Origin: Rickettsiaceae bacterium
GTDB lineage: Bacteria > Pseudomonadota > Alphaproteobacteria > Rickettsiales > Rickettsiaceae
Length of the DNA: 54,857 nucleotides
Assembly: GCA_029266475.1 (NCBI GenBank)
Contig: JAQSWU010000007.1
Span: 1 to 54,857, forward strand
Direction of reading: 5' to 3'
In this document: positions 1 to 8,574 of the stretch, in pieces
Layout of the letters: each line of letters begins with the position of its first letter
Position numbering within the stretch: the first letter of the stretch is position 1
Made by a program: the position numbers and the translations under genes
Notes under the pieces: model-generated
The model's input: the letters and a program-made list of their open reading frames with translations, nothing else
Told to the model about the DNA's origin: nothing
Databases searched by the model: none

Positions 1-97
1 TTATTTAAAGTGTGGTACGTCGTCATTCCTCGCTTACGTATTACTCATACGCTGCGCTCGTTATTTCTAGTACCACAACTCAACTAATTTCACTATA
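1..97. repeat. Dispersed hairpin repeat, left inverted copy
   Basis: This 97-bp block is the reverse complement of 2782-2878 with a single mismatch, near position 87. Each copy is itself palindromic. The outer 18 bases (1-18, containing tgtggtac) pair with 70-87 (containing gtaccaca) with about four mismatches, so a single copy can form a hairpin. It resembles the short palindromic or MITE-like elements of Rickettsiales. The window starts inside or at the edge of the copy, so its left boundary and any target duplication cannot be seen. Confidence 0.85.
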
Positions 98-473
98 TTA
101 ATAATTGTATAAGACTAGTTATAACTAACCTTTGTTTGAATGAAGGATTGTATTTTTTGAGTTTGTTCTGTTTTACTTAAAAAATGGTGTGGTTGCAGGA
201 GCAAATTATCAATCGTAAGACGATTTTAGCAAAGGTATTTGCAGGGCTTTAATGGTTTGAATGCTCTATTTTGCCGCAATTTTTTTTATTTATCCGTCAC
301 CGTCTCTATTATTCCTCGTTTGCTTAAGTTTGCTTCTGCATAATATTATATGGGTAGAATAAATTAGGGCAATATATAGATCTATATATAGATCTATATA
401 AGTCAGTCGCTTATAATGCGAAATTGATCCTGACAGGGCTTGTATTTAACCGCCAGGATTGAAGGTGAGGATA
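98..473. other. Gene-free stretch inside the inverted-repeat cassette
   Basis: I see no convincing gene here. An ATG at 184 opens only a 22-codon frame (MVWLQEQIINRKT...) ending near 252; it could be the tail of a decayed gene, but I cannot identify it. The stretch also holds the 28-bp palindrome at 373-400. It lies downstream of the LRR gene, which is read on the minus strand. Confidence 0.5.
373..400. repeat. 28-bp perfect palindrome with two GATC sites
   Basis: Positions 373-400 equal their own reverse complement exactly. The block consists of two AGATCT cores embedded in TATATA. It lies about 75 bp past the stop of the LRR gene. It could be a cruciform, a protein-binding site or part of a terminator for the minus-strand gene, but there is no U-tract to support termination. 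Confidence 0.7.
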
Positions 474-2501
474 TTATTCACTGCCGGCGTTGCTAGCCTT
501 AAAGTTATAGTTCTCCCCTGAAAGAGATCTCTCTAGTGATTCAGATATGTCAGTTGCTATCATATCTTGTTCCATATAGAGCTGCGCTTCGTTCTCGTTT
601 GAAGTAATTGCGCCTTCCTCTACTTCCTCTTTACCAGAGCTTAACTGTGTTTCTGTCTTAATATCGAACTTATAGTTTAGAGATTCATTTTGAGTATTAA
701 TAGAGCTAAAAGGATTATTAAACAGCGCAGGCTTTAATTCATATAATTCACTTAACATGTCGTTTACTAGTGCTCTTGTGTCCTCTGGGAGTGCAGCATA
801 TGCTAATTGTTTAACCAAATCACAACACATTGGATCTAGCTCACTTGAATCTATAAGACCTGTTTTTATCTCTTCAATATATTCATTTATTGTTAAAGCG
901 ATATCACTTCTATATTCTGGGTACAAAGTATGGAATAAAACTATTTGCTTTAACTGCTCAGTATTATCCTGAGTTTTTATATTTGCTTCCAGTCCTTTTA
1001 GACTAGTTACATCCTCTTCTGTCCATTTCAGTTCATTACCTACATATTCTACAACCTTATTCCAAAGAACGTCCATCTGCAGGGAGTTATATTGCTCAGC
1101 TAAATAATGCTCCTTGAATGTCGCAAGCATAGATTTACTTTCCTCATTCAAAGCTCTATTAGTAAAAAAGTTATATAGCTCGTTACACTCCTTAGCCTTA
1201 TAGTTACCCAAGTGGGAAGTTGCAACATTATCAGTAGGAAGACCTAGAAGTGTGAAAATACCTATAGTTAGTGCAAATGTATCCTGTGCTACTTCAAGTT
1301 CATGATAGAACTCTTCTAAGGTTATTGCAGGAGTATTGTTATGGGTACTATAATTAGATTGTACCTCTTTAAGCTTCTTTTCTACCTCAGCGCGGTGATG
1401 TTTAAGAGTGAAGATGTCAAATTCTGTCAAAGCTGACTTTAGAATCTTTTCTAATGAAAGCTTATCATTAGTTTCATCTTTAGCGTTAATAAATGCATAT
1501 GCCTTACAAAAAGCTGTATCAAGCATCTCTTTGTTTCTGTCGGTTATATCTTTTATAGCTTGATTTATAGCCTGATCGTGAATTCCTTTCACTTCCAGAA
1601 TAATATAATTATTCTCTAAACTTTTAGCTATAATCTCCTCTCCTTTATAACCTCTGCCAAGCCCAATTTGAACTGAGGAAAGCGCCGTATTCTTCTCTAA
1701 CATTTGAGCTAAAGCACTTGCTCCAATATCTTTGTTGTCATTAAAAGTAAGACGAAAAGATTTGAGGGTATTGTTATTCTTTAAAGCCTCGGCTAAAGCC
1801 AGTGCCCCTTCAGAACTTATATTAACATTTGCTGTAAGATTGATTGATGTAAGAGTAGTATTGTTTTTTAAACTTTCGGCTAAAGCTTTAATGCCTTCTA
1901 ATTCTATTCCACAGCTAATAAGGTCAAGTGATTTAAGGGTGCAATTTTCTCTTAGCATTTCAGCTAAAGCTTTGGCTCCGTTATCTCCTATTTGGTTAAA
2001 TCCAAGCTTAATTGATTGAAGGGTTTTATTTTCCTTTAGGCTGCAAGCCAAGGCTTCTAATCCTTCACCACTTATTCCTTCATTATTCCAAAGAGACAGT
2101 GAGATAAGATTAGTGTTTTTTTTGAGCATTTTTGCTAGAGCCTTTACCCCTTGTTCTTCTATATCGTTATCATCAAGGTTGATTGAGGTTAGAGTATGAT
2201 TATCCTCTAAAGTTTGGGCTATAGCAATTGCCCCTTCAGTGCCTATTTTGCGGCAATACCCAAGGTTAATTGATTTAAGGTTAGGTTTATTCATTGCTAA
2301 TTCGGCTATAGCAATTCCCTCTTTTACTCCTAACCTAGATGTTTTTGAAAGATCGATTGATTGTAAGGACGTATTTAATTTTAAAGCCTCTAGAAGATTA
2401 TTTAATTGTTCTTGCGATAAACACATATTTGACAGCTTCACGTCAACAATGGAGTTAGTTAATATATTTTTGATTATTTGTGCAAACTTACTTGAATCCA
2501 T
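474..2501 (-). CDS. Leucine-rich repeat (ribonuclease-inhibitor type) protein
   Basis: The product is 675 aa. I start it at the ATG at 2501 (MDSSKFAQ), which has an AAGGAAG ribosome site upstream, rather than 16 codons earlier. Residues about 25-310 hold at least nine LRRs of about 28 residues with the pattern LxxLxLxxNxIGxxGAxALAxxLxxN, the RNI/NLRC3-like class typical of eukaryotic proteins. The rest, about 320-675, is helical and acidic with no domain I recognise. There is no signal peptide or membrane segment. The gene is bracketed by inverted 97-bp repeats, so it may be a movable or invertible cassette. A role as a host-interacting effector is inferred from the LRR type and the rickettsial setting. 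Confidence 0.85.
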   Translation of the reverse strand: MDSSKFAQIIKNILTNSIVDVKLSNMCLSQEQLNNLLEALKLNTSLQSIDLSKTSRLGVKEGIAIAELAMNKPNLKSINLGYCRKIGTEGAIAIAQTLEDNHTLTSINLDDNDIEEQGVKALAKMLKKNTNLISLSLWNNEGISGEGLEALACSLKENKTLQSIKLGFNQIGDNGAKALAEMLRENCTLKSLDLISCGIELEGIKALAESLKNNTTLTSINLTANVNISSEGALALAEALKNNNTLKSFRLTFNDNKDIGASALAQMLEKNTALSSVQIGLGRGYKGEEIIAKSLENNYIILEVKGIHDQAINQAIKDITDRNKEMLDTAFCKAYAFINAKDETNDKLSLEKILKSALTEFDIFTLKHHRAEVEKKLKEVQSNYSTHNNTPAITLEEFYHELEVAQDTFALTIGIFTLLGLPTDNVATSHLGNYKAKECNELYNFFTNRALNEESKSMLATFKEHYLAEQYNSLQMDVLWNKVVEYVGNELKWTEEDVTSLKGLEANIKTQDNTEQLKQIVLFHTLYPEYRSDIALTINEYIEEIKTGLIDSSELDPMCCDLVKQLAYAALPEDTRALVNDMLSELYELKPALFNNPFSSINTQNESLNYKFDIKTETQLSSGKEEVEEGAITSNENEAQLYMEQDMIATDISESLERSLSGENYNFKASNAGSE

Positions 2502-2549
2502 ATTGCTTCCTTTATTACATAACATATAATGTTTTTTAAATATATACAT

Positions 2550-2781
2550 TTTTTTATATATGTAAAGATTTATTTACTTTTTATTGACTATATTAGCTTA
2601 GTCATTAATTAAACTTAATAATCTACGGGTATTTGTACATAGGTCTCCAATTTAAAATTATTATAAGAGCGCTTTAAATTGACAAAATATCTTATATTAT
2701 GCATATTATCAGCGGAAATAGCGCTTTCTTAATGAAAATTATTTAATCAAATTTTTGTCAATATTTATTCAATAGTAATAC
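2550..2781. other. Intergenic stretch with probable promoter of the LRR gene
   Basis: AT-rich DNA upstream of the minus-strand LRR gene. I see no open frame of note. On the plus strand a TTGACA lies near 2680, but no well-placed -10 follows it, so I do not call a promoter there. The downstream inverted repeat begins at 2782. Confidence 0.4.
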
Positions 2782-2878
2782 TATAGTGAATTTAGTTGAG
2801 TTGTGGTACTAGAAATAACGAGCGCAGCGTATGAGTAATACGTAAGCGAGGAATGACGACGTACCACACTTTAAATAA
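2782..2878. repeat. Dispersed hairpin repeat, right inverted copy
   Basis: This is the reverse-complement partner of 1-97, with 96 of 97 positions identical. Near identity in non-coding DNA implies a recent duplication or continuing gene conversion. Together the two copies enclose about 2.7 kb containing only the LRR gene. Homologous recombination between them would invert that segment. The copy ends about 90 bp before the start of the ankyrin gene. Confidence 0.85.
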
Positions 2879-2969
2879 ATTTACTAGGTGTGGAAACTTA
2901 AGCAGTAAATAAGGTTGAGAGTACTAACACTAATAATTGTTTAGAAATAGATAAGGGAATCTAATATTT

Positions 2970-4022
2970 ATGCAAAATCAAACTCTATTATATTCAGTTT
3001 TACAAGATTTAGGCCTTAAGTCTTTGTATCAAACTAATCAGATAGGGGCAAATGCTATCCATCAAGCTGCTTTTCTTAATAAAGCAAAAACCATTAATAT
3101 TTTAGTTGTTCATGGCCTAGATATAAATGCAAAAGATATATATTTGAGAACTCCTCTATTTTACGCTATAAATAATAGGAACATTCAGTGTACTAAAATG
3201 CTTCTTGACTTAAGCGCCAATCCAAATATCCAAGATGAAAGAGGTTTAACTCCACTACATTATTCAATAAAAAATAACGATGACAAAACTACAAAGTTGC
3301 TTATTAGCAAATATGCTAATATCAACATAGCGAGTAAGGACGGTTTAACTCCCTTATTAATTGCAGTTTATAAAGTGAATGTTGCATTTGTAGAACTCTT
3401 AATCGAATATGGCGCTGATCCAACTAAAGTCACAAATAATGGCTACAGCGCCTTTCACTACGCAGTGGAATCTGGTTCAATCGAGATAATGCGAATTTTA
3501 GTTAAACATAATCCTGTTGTTGATATTGTTAATAAGGATGGAATAACGCCTCTCGGATTAGCCATTAGTAAGAATTACTATACAATGATTAAAATCTTAC
3601 TTGATCATGGCGCACAGATTAACGCTGAAAGTAAAACTGTACATAGTCCTTTGTACTTAGCAATTGCTGGAGGTAACATAGATATTGTAAAGCTCCTTAT
3701 AACAAAGGGCGCCGATGTCAACAAAGCCGCATATGCAGGTTTTACTCCCTTACATTATGCTGCCTATAATAATCAGCTAAAGATTGCCATTTTACTTATT
3801 GATTACGGTGCTGATGTAGATGCGGAGGATAATCAAGGTAAAACCCCGCTTGATATTGCAGGAGAGCGAAATAGCGATGGGATAGTTGATTTACTGCTTA
3901 ATTTAGGTGCCAGTAGTATTTTGTTAAAAGAAGATCCAAGCCTTTCACTTGAAAATTTTTCCTTAGTTGCTCCTAGTGAGCCTAACCTTGAGCCTACAGG
4001 TAATATAAATGAATTTATATAG
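2970..4022 (+). CDS. Ankyrin repeat protein
   Basis: The product is 350 aa. Residues about 25-315 form roughly nine consecutive ankyrin repeats of 33 residues, with clear G-x-TPLHYA and LL-x-x-GADVN signatures (for example GLTPLHYSIK, GFTPLHYAAY, LLIDYGADVD). A short acidic tail of about 35 residues follows, with no F-box-like or CaaX motif. There is no signal peptide. An AAGGGA lies upstream of the ATG with wide spacing. The 3' end overlaps the convergent ilvE gene by 8 bp. The partner is unknown; a host-protein-binding role is inferred from the abundance of such proteins in Rickettsiales. Confidence 0.88.
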   Translation: MQNQTLLYSVLQDLGLKSLYQTNQIGANAIHQAAFLNKAKTINILVVHGLDINAKDIYLRTPLFYAINNRNIQCTKMLLDLSANPNIQDERGLTPLHYSIKNNDDKTTKLLISKYANINIASKDGLTPLLIAVYKVNVAFVELLIEYGADPTKVTNNGYSAFHYAVESGSIEIMRILVKHNPVVDIVNKDGITPLGLAISKNYYTMIKILLDHGAQINAESKTVHSPLYLAIAGGNIDIVKLLITKGADVNKAAYAGFTPLHYAAYNNQLKIAILLIDYGADVDAEDNQGKTPLDIAGERNSDGIVDLLLNLGASSILLKEDPSLSLENFSLVAPSEPNLEPTGNINEFI

Positions 4023-4902
4023 CAGTTGTTAATGTTTTATACCTATTATATATAGTATCTGTTATATCTAACTTCTTAAAAGCCAACTTGCATTTATCTT
4101 TAAAGGTCAAAGAAGCAATTCCTTGTACTTCGCAGGCCGTACCTGTTATAAAACATTCATCCATTGATTTTATATCCTCAAGGCTTAAATGTTGTTCAGT
4201 GCATTTAATGTTCAGTTCTCTAGCTATCTCTATTACGGTTTGGCGAGTTATACCATTTAAGAAACAATCAGGGGTAGGGGTAAATAATTCCCCATCTCTA
4301 CAGAAAAATATATTTGAAGTTGTGCATTCAGTTATATAGCCTCGAGAATCAAGTAGTATTGCATCATCAAAGCCTTCATCTAAAGCTTCATTTTTGCTCT
4401 TGGTAAGCAGAGGGTAATTTGCTGCAGACTTACAGTTAACTGGAAACATATCGGCGCTTGGTTTAACCCATCTACTTATATGTACATTCAATCTTTTCTT
4501 TGGAGCAGGTGTTAAATAAGAAGGGGGGCACCAAGCTGCAATCATAACATTGACTGTATGATCTTTAGTGCTAATCCACACATTATCAGAGCCAAACCAG
4601 ACAAGGGGACGGACATAAGCTTCTGTTATATTATTCATGGTTAAGCAATCTTGCGAGGCTTTCATGATCTCTTCTAAGCTAAAAGGGATTTTTAAGCCAT
4701 ATGTCTCAGCTGATTTAAATAGCCTTTCAGTATGCTCCCTTAATTTAAATATTTTTCCATTATAAGCACGTTCGCCCTCAAAAACTGAAGTACCATAATG
4801 TAGACTATGAGTTAGGAAGTGTAACTTTGCTTCGCTCCAATCGATAAAATGACCATTAAACCAGATTTTACCGGATAATTGATCTAAAGCTATTATATTC
4901 AT
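4015..4902 (-). CDS. ilvE: Branched-chain amino acid aminotransferase
   Basis: This PLP-dependent class IV aminotransferase interconverts leucine, isoleucine and valine with their 2-oxo acids. The product is 295 aa from the ATG at 4902; an in-frame TTG at 4914 is less likely. The family signature is clear: HSLHYGTSVFEGERAY near the N-terminus, the PLP lysine in CKSAANYPLL (about K158), and DSRGYITECTTSNIF. The length is normal for the family. No other branched-chain biosynthesis genes lie nearby, so it may serve amino-acid salvage or catabolism. It is divergent from the response-regulator gene, with 60 bp between the starts. From memory, the same neighbourhood of ilvE beside an OmpR/EnvZ-type pair occurs in other alphaproteobacteria. 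Confidence 0.95.
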   Translation of the reverse strand: MNIIALDQLSGKIWFNGHFIDWSEAKLHFLTHSLHYGTSVFEGERAYNGKIFKLREHTERLFKSAETYGLKIPFSLEEIMKASQDCLTMNNITEAYVRPLVWFGSDNVWISTKDHTVNVMIAAWCPPSYLTPAPKKRLNVHISRWVKPSADMFPVNCKSAANYPLLTKSKNEALDEGFDDAILLDSRGYITECTTSNIFFCRDGELFTPTPDCFLNGITRQTVIEIARELNIKCTEQHLSLEDIKSMDECFITGTACEVQGIASLTFKDKCKLAFKKLDITDTIYNRYKTLTTAI

Positions 4903-4962
4903 TGTGTTTCCCAAATTAATTTATTAAAATATTAAATATATATAATTACTAATTTCACATTT

Positions 4963-5637
4963 ATGGAATCAAATCCACATATATTAATAGTTGACGATGA
5001 TAATAGAATTTGTAAGCTTTTGAAACAATTTTTTATTAGAGAAGGATTTCAAGCTTCAACAGCTTATAATGTCGCTGAAGCAGAAAAAATGCTCAGCTAC
5101 TTTATCTTTGATTTAATTATATTAGATGTGATGTTGCCTGGCGTAACAGGCCTTGATTTTGCTAAAACTTTAAAAGGGCAGGGTGATAATATACCTGTAA
5201 TACTTTTAACCGCACTTGGAGAAGCTGAACACCGAATTTCTGGCCTGGAAGCAGGAGCTGATGATTATCTAGTCAAGCCAATAGAGCCAAGAGAGTTGCT
5301 GCTTCGAGCAAAAAACCTTATCGACCTCTACGGCCAAACCAGAAAAACAAACCTAATTCATTTTGGTAACAATGTATTTGATTTAAACTCTAAAGAGCTA
5401 AAAAGGAATAGCGAGCTTGTGCATTTAACTACTACAGAAATTAAATTGCTTGAAATGTTTATTGATAAAGTTGGTGATTCTGTTTCGCGAGAAGAGCTGG
5501 CAAGTTTTATGGGTGGGCTTAACGAGCGATCGGTAGATGTAAATATTGTAAGGCTGCGCAGTAAGATAGAGGATGATCCTAAAAACCCTCGTCATTTGCA
5601 GACCGTTAGGAACGAAGGTTATGTTTTCTATCTTTAG
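4963..5637 (+). CDS. OmpR-family response regulator (PetR-like)
   Basis: The product is a 224-aa two-domain regulator. The receiver domain (about 5-120) has the acidic pocket DDD at 11-13, phospho-acceptor D55 in LIILDVMLPG, and K105 in DDYLVKP. The winged-helix DNA-binding domain (about 130-224) has the TTTEIKLLEMF and RSVDVNIVRLRSKIEDDP signatures of the OmpR/PhoB class. The histidine kinase gene overlaps its 3' end, so the two should be translationally coupled and form one two-component system. The sequence resembles alphaproteobacterial PetR-type regulators, from memory. The signal and target genes are unknown. Confidence 0.93.
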   Translation: MESNPHILIVDDDNRICKLLKQFFIREGFQASTAYNVAEAEKMLSYFIFDLIILDVMLPGVTGLDFAKTLKGQGDNIPVILLTALGEAEHRISGLEAGADDYLVKPIEPRELLLRAKNLIDLYGQTRKTNLIHFGNNVFDLNSKELKRNSELVHLTTTEIKLLEMFIDKVGDSVSREELASFMGGLNERSVDVNIVRLRSKIEDDPKNPRHLQTVRNEGYVFYL

Positions 5638-6943
5638 TAATATCTCACTTGGCAGGTTTATGCCAAGCTCTCTTGCTGCGCGTTTCATGCTCATTATAAC
5701 CATTCCTTTAATAGCCGCTCAACTTATTGGAATCTATATTTTCTATGTGCGGCATTGGTATAATGTTAGCTCATCAATGAGTCAAATTACAGCAAATGAG
5801 CTTAGCATAATCGTAGAAAGTTTTACGAAAGGAAGAAAGGACTTAGCTTATGAACTTGGTAGAGCATTGCATTTAGACATTAGCTTTTATCCATCGCAGA
5901 AAATTTTGCCATCAAGCAATATTAGAAGGGAAGAGTTTGAAACTTTCCAAAATATTATTGAAAAAAAAATTCCTGGTCGTAGTAACATTAGATATTCTAG
6001 AAGTCAAAACATAATTACCGCGTCATTTGAATTGCCAGATGGGGTGCTTGAAGTATCGATGACATCAAAAAGAGTTACTACGCCAACAACTATGATATTT
6101 GTCTACTGGGTTTTTGCTATAACTTTATTATTCCTTCTAACCTCACTAATATTTACTAAGAACCAAATCCGCTCGATTATCGAGCTTGCAAAAGCCGCTG
6201 ATGATTTTGGTAAAGGTATTAATTACGATTTTAAGCCGAGTGGAGCTAAAGAAATTAGAATGGCAGGTCTTGCTTTTATTAAAATGCGAGAAAGGATTGA
6301 GCGGCAGATTGCTAAAAGAACGCAGATGCTGGCGATGATTTCGCATGACCTTAAAACACCGCTAACACGAATGAAGTTACAGTTAGAGCTTTTGCCTAAA
6401 TCAGATGACATCAAAGAAATGGAAAATGATGTTATTGATATGCAGCATATAATTGATTCATATCTCGATTTCGCCCGTGGCGAAGGTGGCGAGGATTACC
6501 AAAATTTTCAAGCTGCAGAATTTGTCAAAAATTACGTGGATAGCATCAACTGGGGAAAAATAAAGATTACTTATGGTAAGTTATCAAAGAAATTACTTAT
6601 AAATTTAAAACCCCAAGCATTCAAGCGTGCAATAGCTAATATTATCAATAACGCAGAGAAGTACGCTACCGAGCTTCATATTAGTATCTACAAAAAAAGT
6701 GAATGCCTTATTATAGATATCGACGATAATGGAATAGGCATACCTGATCCAGAAAAAGGTAAAGTATTCAAGCCATTTTATCGCTCCGATAATGCAAGGA
6801 ATATTAGTAATTCATCAAGCGTAGGCCTTGGTCTTGCTATTACGAAAGAAATTATTGTAGGCCACGGTGGTATGGTTAGCTTGCATGACAGTACTCTGCT
6901 GGGTGGCTTGCAAGTTAGAATCACCCTGCCTCTGCTCGGATGA
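5621..6943 (+). CDS. Membrane sensor histidine kinase, partner of the adjacent regulator
   Basis: The product is 440 aa from the ATG at 5621 (MFSIFSNISL), which overlaps the regulator by 17 nt; an in-frame ATG at 5573 would make a longer overlap. Two membrane segments (about 20-45 and 155-175) flank a periplasmic region of about 110 residues, followed by HAMP. The HisKA box is LAMISHDLKTPLTRMK with phospho-acceptor H242. The ATPase domain has the N box IINNAEKYA, G1 DIDDNGIGIP, and G2 SSVGLGLAITKEI. The topology matches EnvZ-type kinases. The periplasmic domain is not recognisable, so the stimulus is open. Confidence 0.93.
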   Translation: MFSIFSNISLGRFMPSSLAARFMLIITIPLIAAQLIGIYIFYVRHWYNVSSSMSQITANELSIIVESFTKGRKDLAYELGRALHLDISFYPSQKILPSSNIRREEFETFQNIIEKKIPGRSNIRYSRSQNIITASFELPDGVLEVSMTSKRVTTPTTMIFVYWVFAITLLFLLTSLIFTKNQIRSIIELAKAADDFGKGINYDFKPSGAKEIRMAGLAFIKMRERIERQIAKRTQMLAMISHDLKTPLTRMKLQLELLPKSDDIKEMENDVIDMQHIIDSYLDFARGEGGEDYQNFQAAEFVKNYVDSINWGKIKITYGKLSKKLLINLKPQAFKRAIANIINNAEKYATELHISIYKKSECLIIDIDDNGIGIPDPEKGKVFKPFYRSDNARNISNSSSVGLGLAITKEIIVGHGGMVSLHDSTLLGGLQVRITLPLLG

Positions 6944-7119
6944 ATATACTTTATTTATAAACCAGATCCGTTGTTATTAACTACCAAAAGAATAATCGAT
7001 AATGTCTTAGCGTAGGTTATCATCTCTGCTATAAATAATGTTATTTTAGCGGGTTTTACTTTTTATTAATCTTTTTCAAATATTATATAATAAAAAGCCA
7101 ATTAATATTGTTATAAATT

Positions 7120-8208
7120 ATGCAAGGGAATGATAATTCTAGCTATTCGACTGGTAGCTCTGCAGAGGGTAAGTTTGAAAATATTCTCAAGCAGTATGAT
7201 TTTAGAAAACCTAACGTGTTATCTAGTAAACAAGGAAGGATCAAGCCTGAATTTAGAGAAGGAAGTAAGGTTTCTCTTACCCCAAGCAATCCGGTATTAA
7301 ATATTATCCATAAAGAATTGGATGAAGCCTTAGGTTTGAATGGTAAGAAAATTACCTTTCAAGCTAAAAATGATAATTCTTTTAACTTAGGAGAGAATAT
7401 TATACCAAGATTCAAACAAAATGGTATAGTAGATCATATTATAGGAAAGCCAGAAAATAACATAGGTCCAAAATTAAAAAATGGAAAAGCAAGCCCTTTT
7501 AACGTAGGTGAGACAGTAGTTGCCGAATTTGTTCAAGATGGCATAATCCACATAGCAGTTGAAAATCCAGAGAAATACAAGAATCTAAACAATTCTGTTA
7601 TGAAATTTAATGGCTTATGTGAAATTATAAGCAATTTCGTTATGGCTAATGATGTATTAGATAAACCTTGTAGCAAAGACGAACTATATAAATTGATACG
7701 AGGTAGTATTGACATCCTTGAAAAGGAAGTTTCCAAAACACATATTTTAAAAATTGCTAATGTTATAGAATTATTTATGGCATTTGCATTTAAAAAATAT
7801 CCTGAGAATATCTTCTCAAGGAATGAGCAGAAAAAAATATTCAAGGACGGTAAATTAGAGCGTGATTTGATAGGAAGAAAACTAGATGAGTTACCAGAAG
7901 GTAAATACCTTAAAGTGTTTTGTCTAGGAAGAGAAGGCTTATCGCTTCAGGGGCATTCTCTTTTAGTTAAAAAGTGTCCTGGGGGTAGGTATGCCTATTT
8001 CGAGCCGAATTCTGGGGCTTATTATAATTTAACAAAAGAATCATTATTTAATAAGATCGAGCAAAGCGTAAAGGCATTCGGGGGGCAGTTTAAAGAAGTT
8101 TGCTTTTTAGATGCAGAGAAATTAGCCGTAAAAAAATCTTTACTCAAGCAATTAGTTGAAAAGTATTCTCCAAAGCTTGCAAAACAGCAGGGTAGGGGAA
8201 TTCATTAG
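7120..8208 (+). CDS. Putative papain-fold (C58-like) cysteine protease effector
   Basis: The product is 362 aa and soluble. Residues about 105-155 hold two copies of a short module, SFNLGENIIPRFKQNGI and PFNVGETVVAEFVQDGI, each ending in PE. The C-terminal part shows a possible catalytic set: C167 in FNGLCEIISNF, H279 in GHSLLVKK, and the acidic-Asn segment FEPNSGAYYNLTKE (295-305). This order and spacing (GxC...Lxx, then GH, then F-D/E-P-N-xG) recall the YopT/C58 peptidases. That is my pattern reading, not a search result. The stop codon lies in the first bases of the palindromic repeat at 8207. It could instead be a non-enzymatic papain-like fold. Confidence 0.5.
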   Translation: MQGNDNSSYSTGSSAEGKFENILKQYDFRKPNVLSSKQGRIKPEFREGSKVSLTPSNPVLNIIHKELDEALGLNGKKITFQAKNDNSFNLGENIIPRFKQNGIVDHIIGKPENNIGPKLKNGKASPFNVGETVVAEFVQDGIIHIAVENPEKYKNLNNSVMKFNGLCEIISNFVMANDVLDKPCSKDELYKLIRGSIDILEKEVSKTHILKIANVIELFMAFAFKKYPENIFSRNEQKKIFKDGKLERDLIGRKLDELPEGKYLKVFCLGREGLSLQGHSLLVKKCPGGRYAYFEPNSGAYYNLTKESLFNKIEQSVKAFGGQFKEVCFLDAEKLAVKKSLLKQLVEKYSPKLAKQQGRGIH

Positions 8209-8354
8209 ACTTCTATCAAAAAACTCGCCTACTCTAGAGAATTTGAAGAAGACTTGGAACGCAGAACCGAAGTAGACTTATAGGTACGTGAGTATTCGAA
8301 AAACGAACCTATATACAAACTCGCAGCAGAAGTAGAGTTCTCACAAAGAAGTCT
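8207..8354. repeat. Imperfect palindromic dispersed repeat
   Basis: The element has matching inverted ends, agacttct at 8207-8214 and agaagtct at 8347-8354. Weaker inverted similarity continues inward (aactcgcctactct against the complement of agtagagttctc). Its right part (about 8313-8361) recurs in degenerate form at about 9967-10015. The outermost bases overlap the stop codon of the upstream gene. It fits the dispersed palindromic elements known from Rickettsiales. Confidence 0.6.
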
Positions 8355-8574
8355 ATTGATTAAATTCAAGTTTAAACTATTAAATTTAATTTTAGATAAT
8401 ATCGCATTAATAGAAAAAGCGTTTTTGAATCACGTAATCAATGCTTAATCTTACCTAGCATTCGCTTGGTATTAGGTGTGCGCAGCATAAAAGCCTTGCG
8501 CTGCGCTTATTCTTGTTTTAAGCTAAACTGTCTTCATCTCTTTTAGAATACAAATTGTATATAAGAGGCTGCTA
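8355..8574. other. Intergenic stretch with a GC-rich hairpin
   Basis: No gene is visible between the palindromic repeat and the LRR/F-box-like gene. At 8480-8506 the heptamer gcgcagc and its complement gctgcgc enclose a 13-nt loop, giving a hairpin much richer in GC than its surroundings. A run of T does not follow directly, so a terminator is only possible. The rest is AT-rich leader for the next gene. Confidence 0.4.

Noticed and set aside
98-473. Possible 22-codon gene at 184-252
   Set aside because: It is too short, has no ribosome site that I can defend and no recognisable motif.
474-2501. Possible F-box-like segment in the first LRR protein (AALPEDTRALVNDMLSEL)
   Set aside because: It has LPED but lacks the IxxxILSxL and acidic-hydrophobic ending seen in the other four proteins, so I do not count it.
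2660-2720. Sigma-70 promoter with TTGACA near 2680 reading to the right
   Set aside because: No acceptable -10 lies at 16-18 bp, and nearly 300 bp containing a repeat separate it from the next gene.
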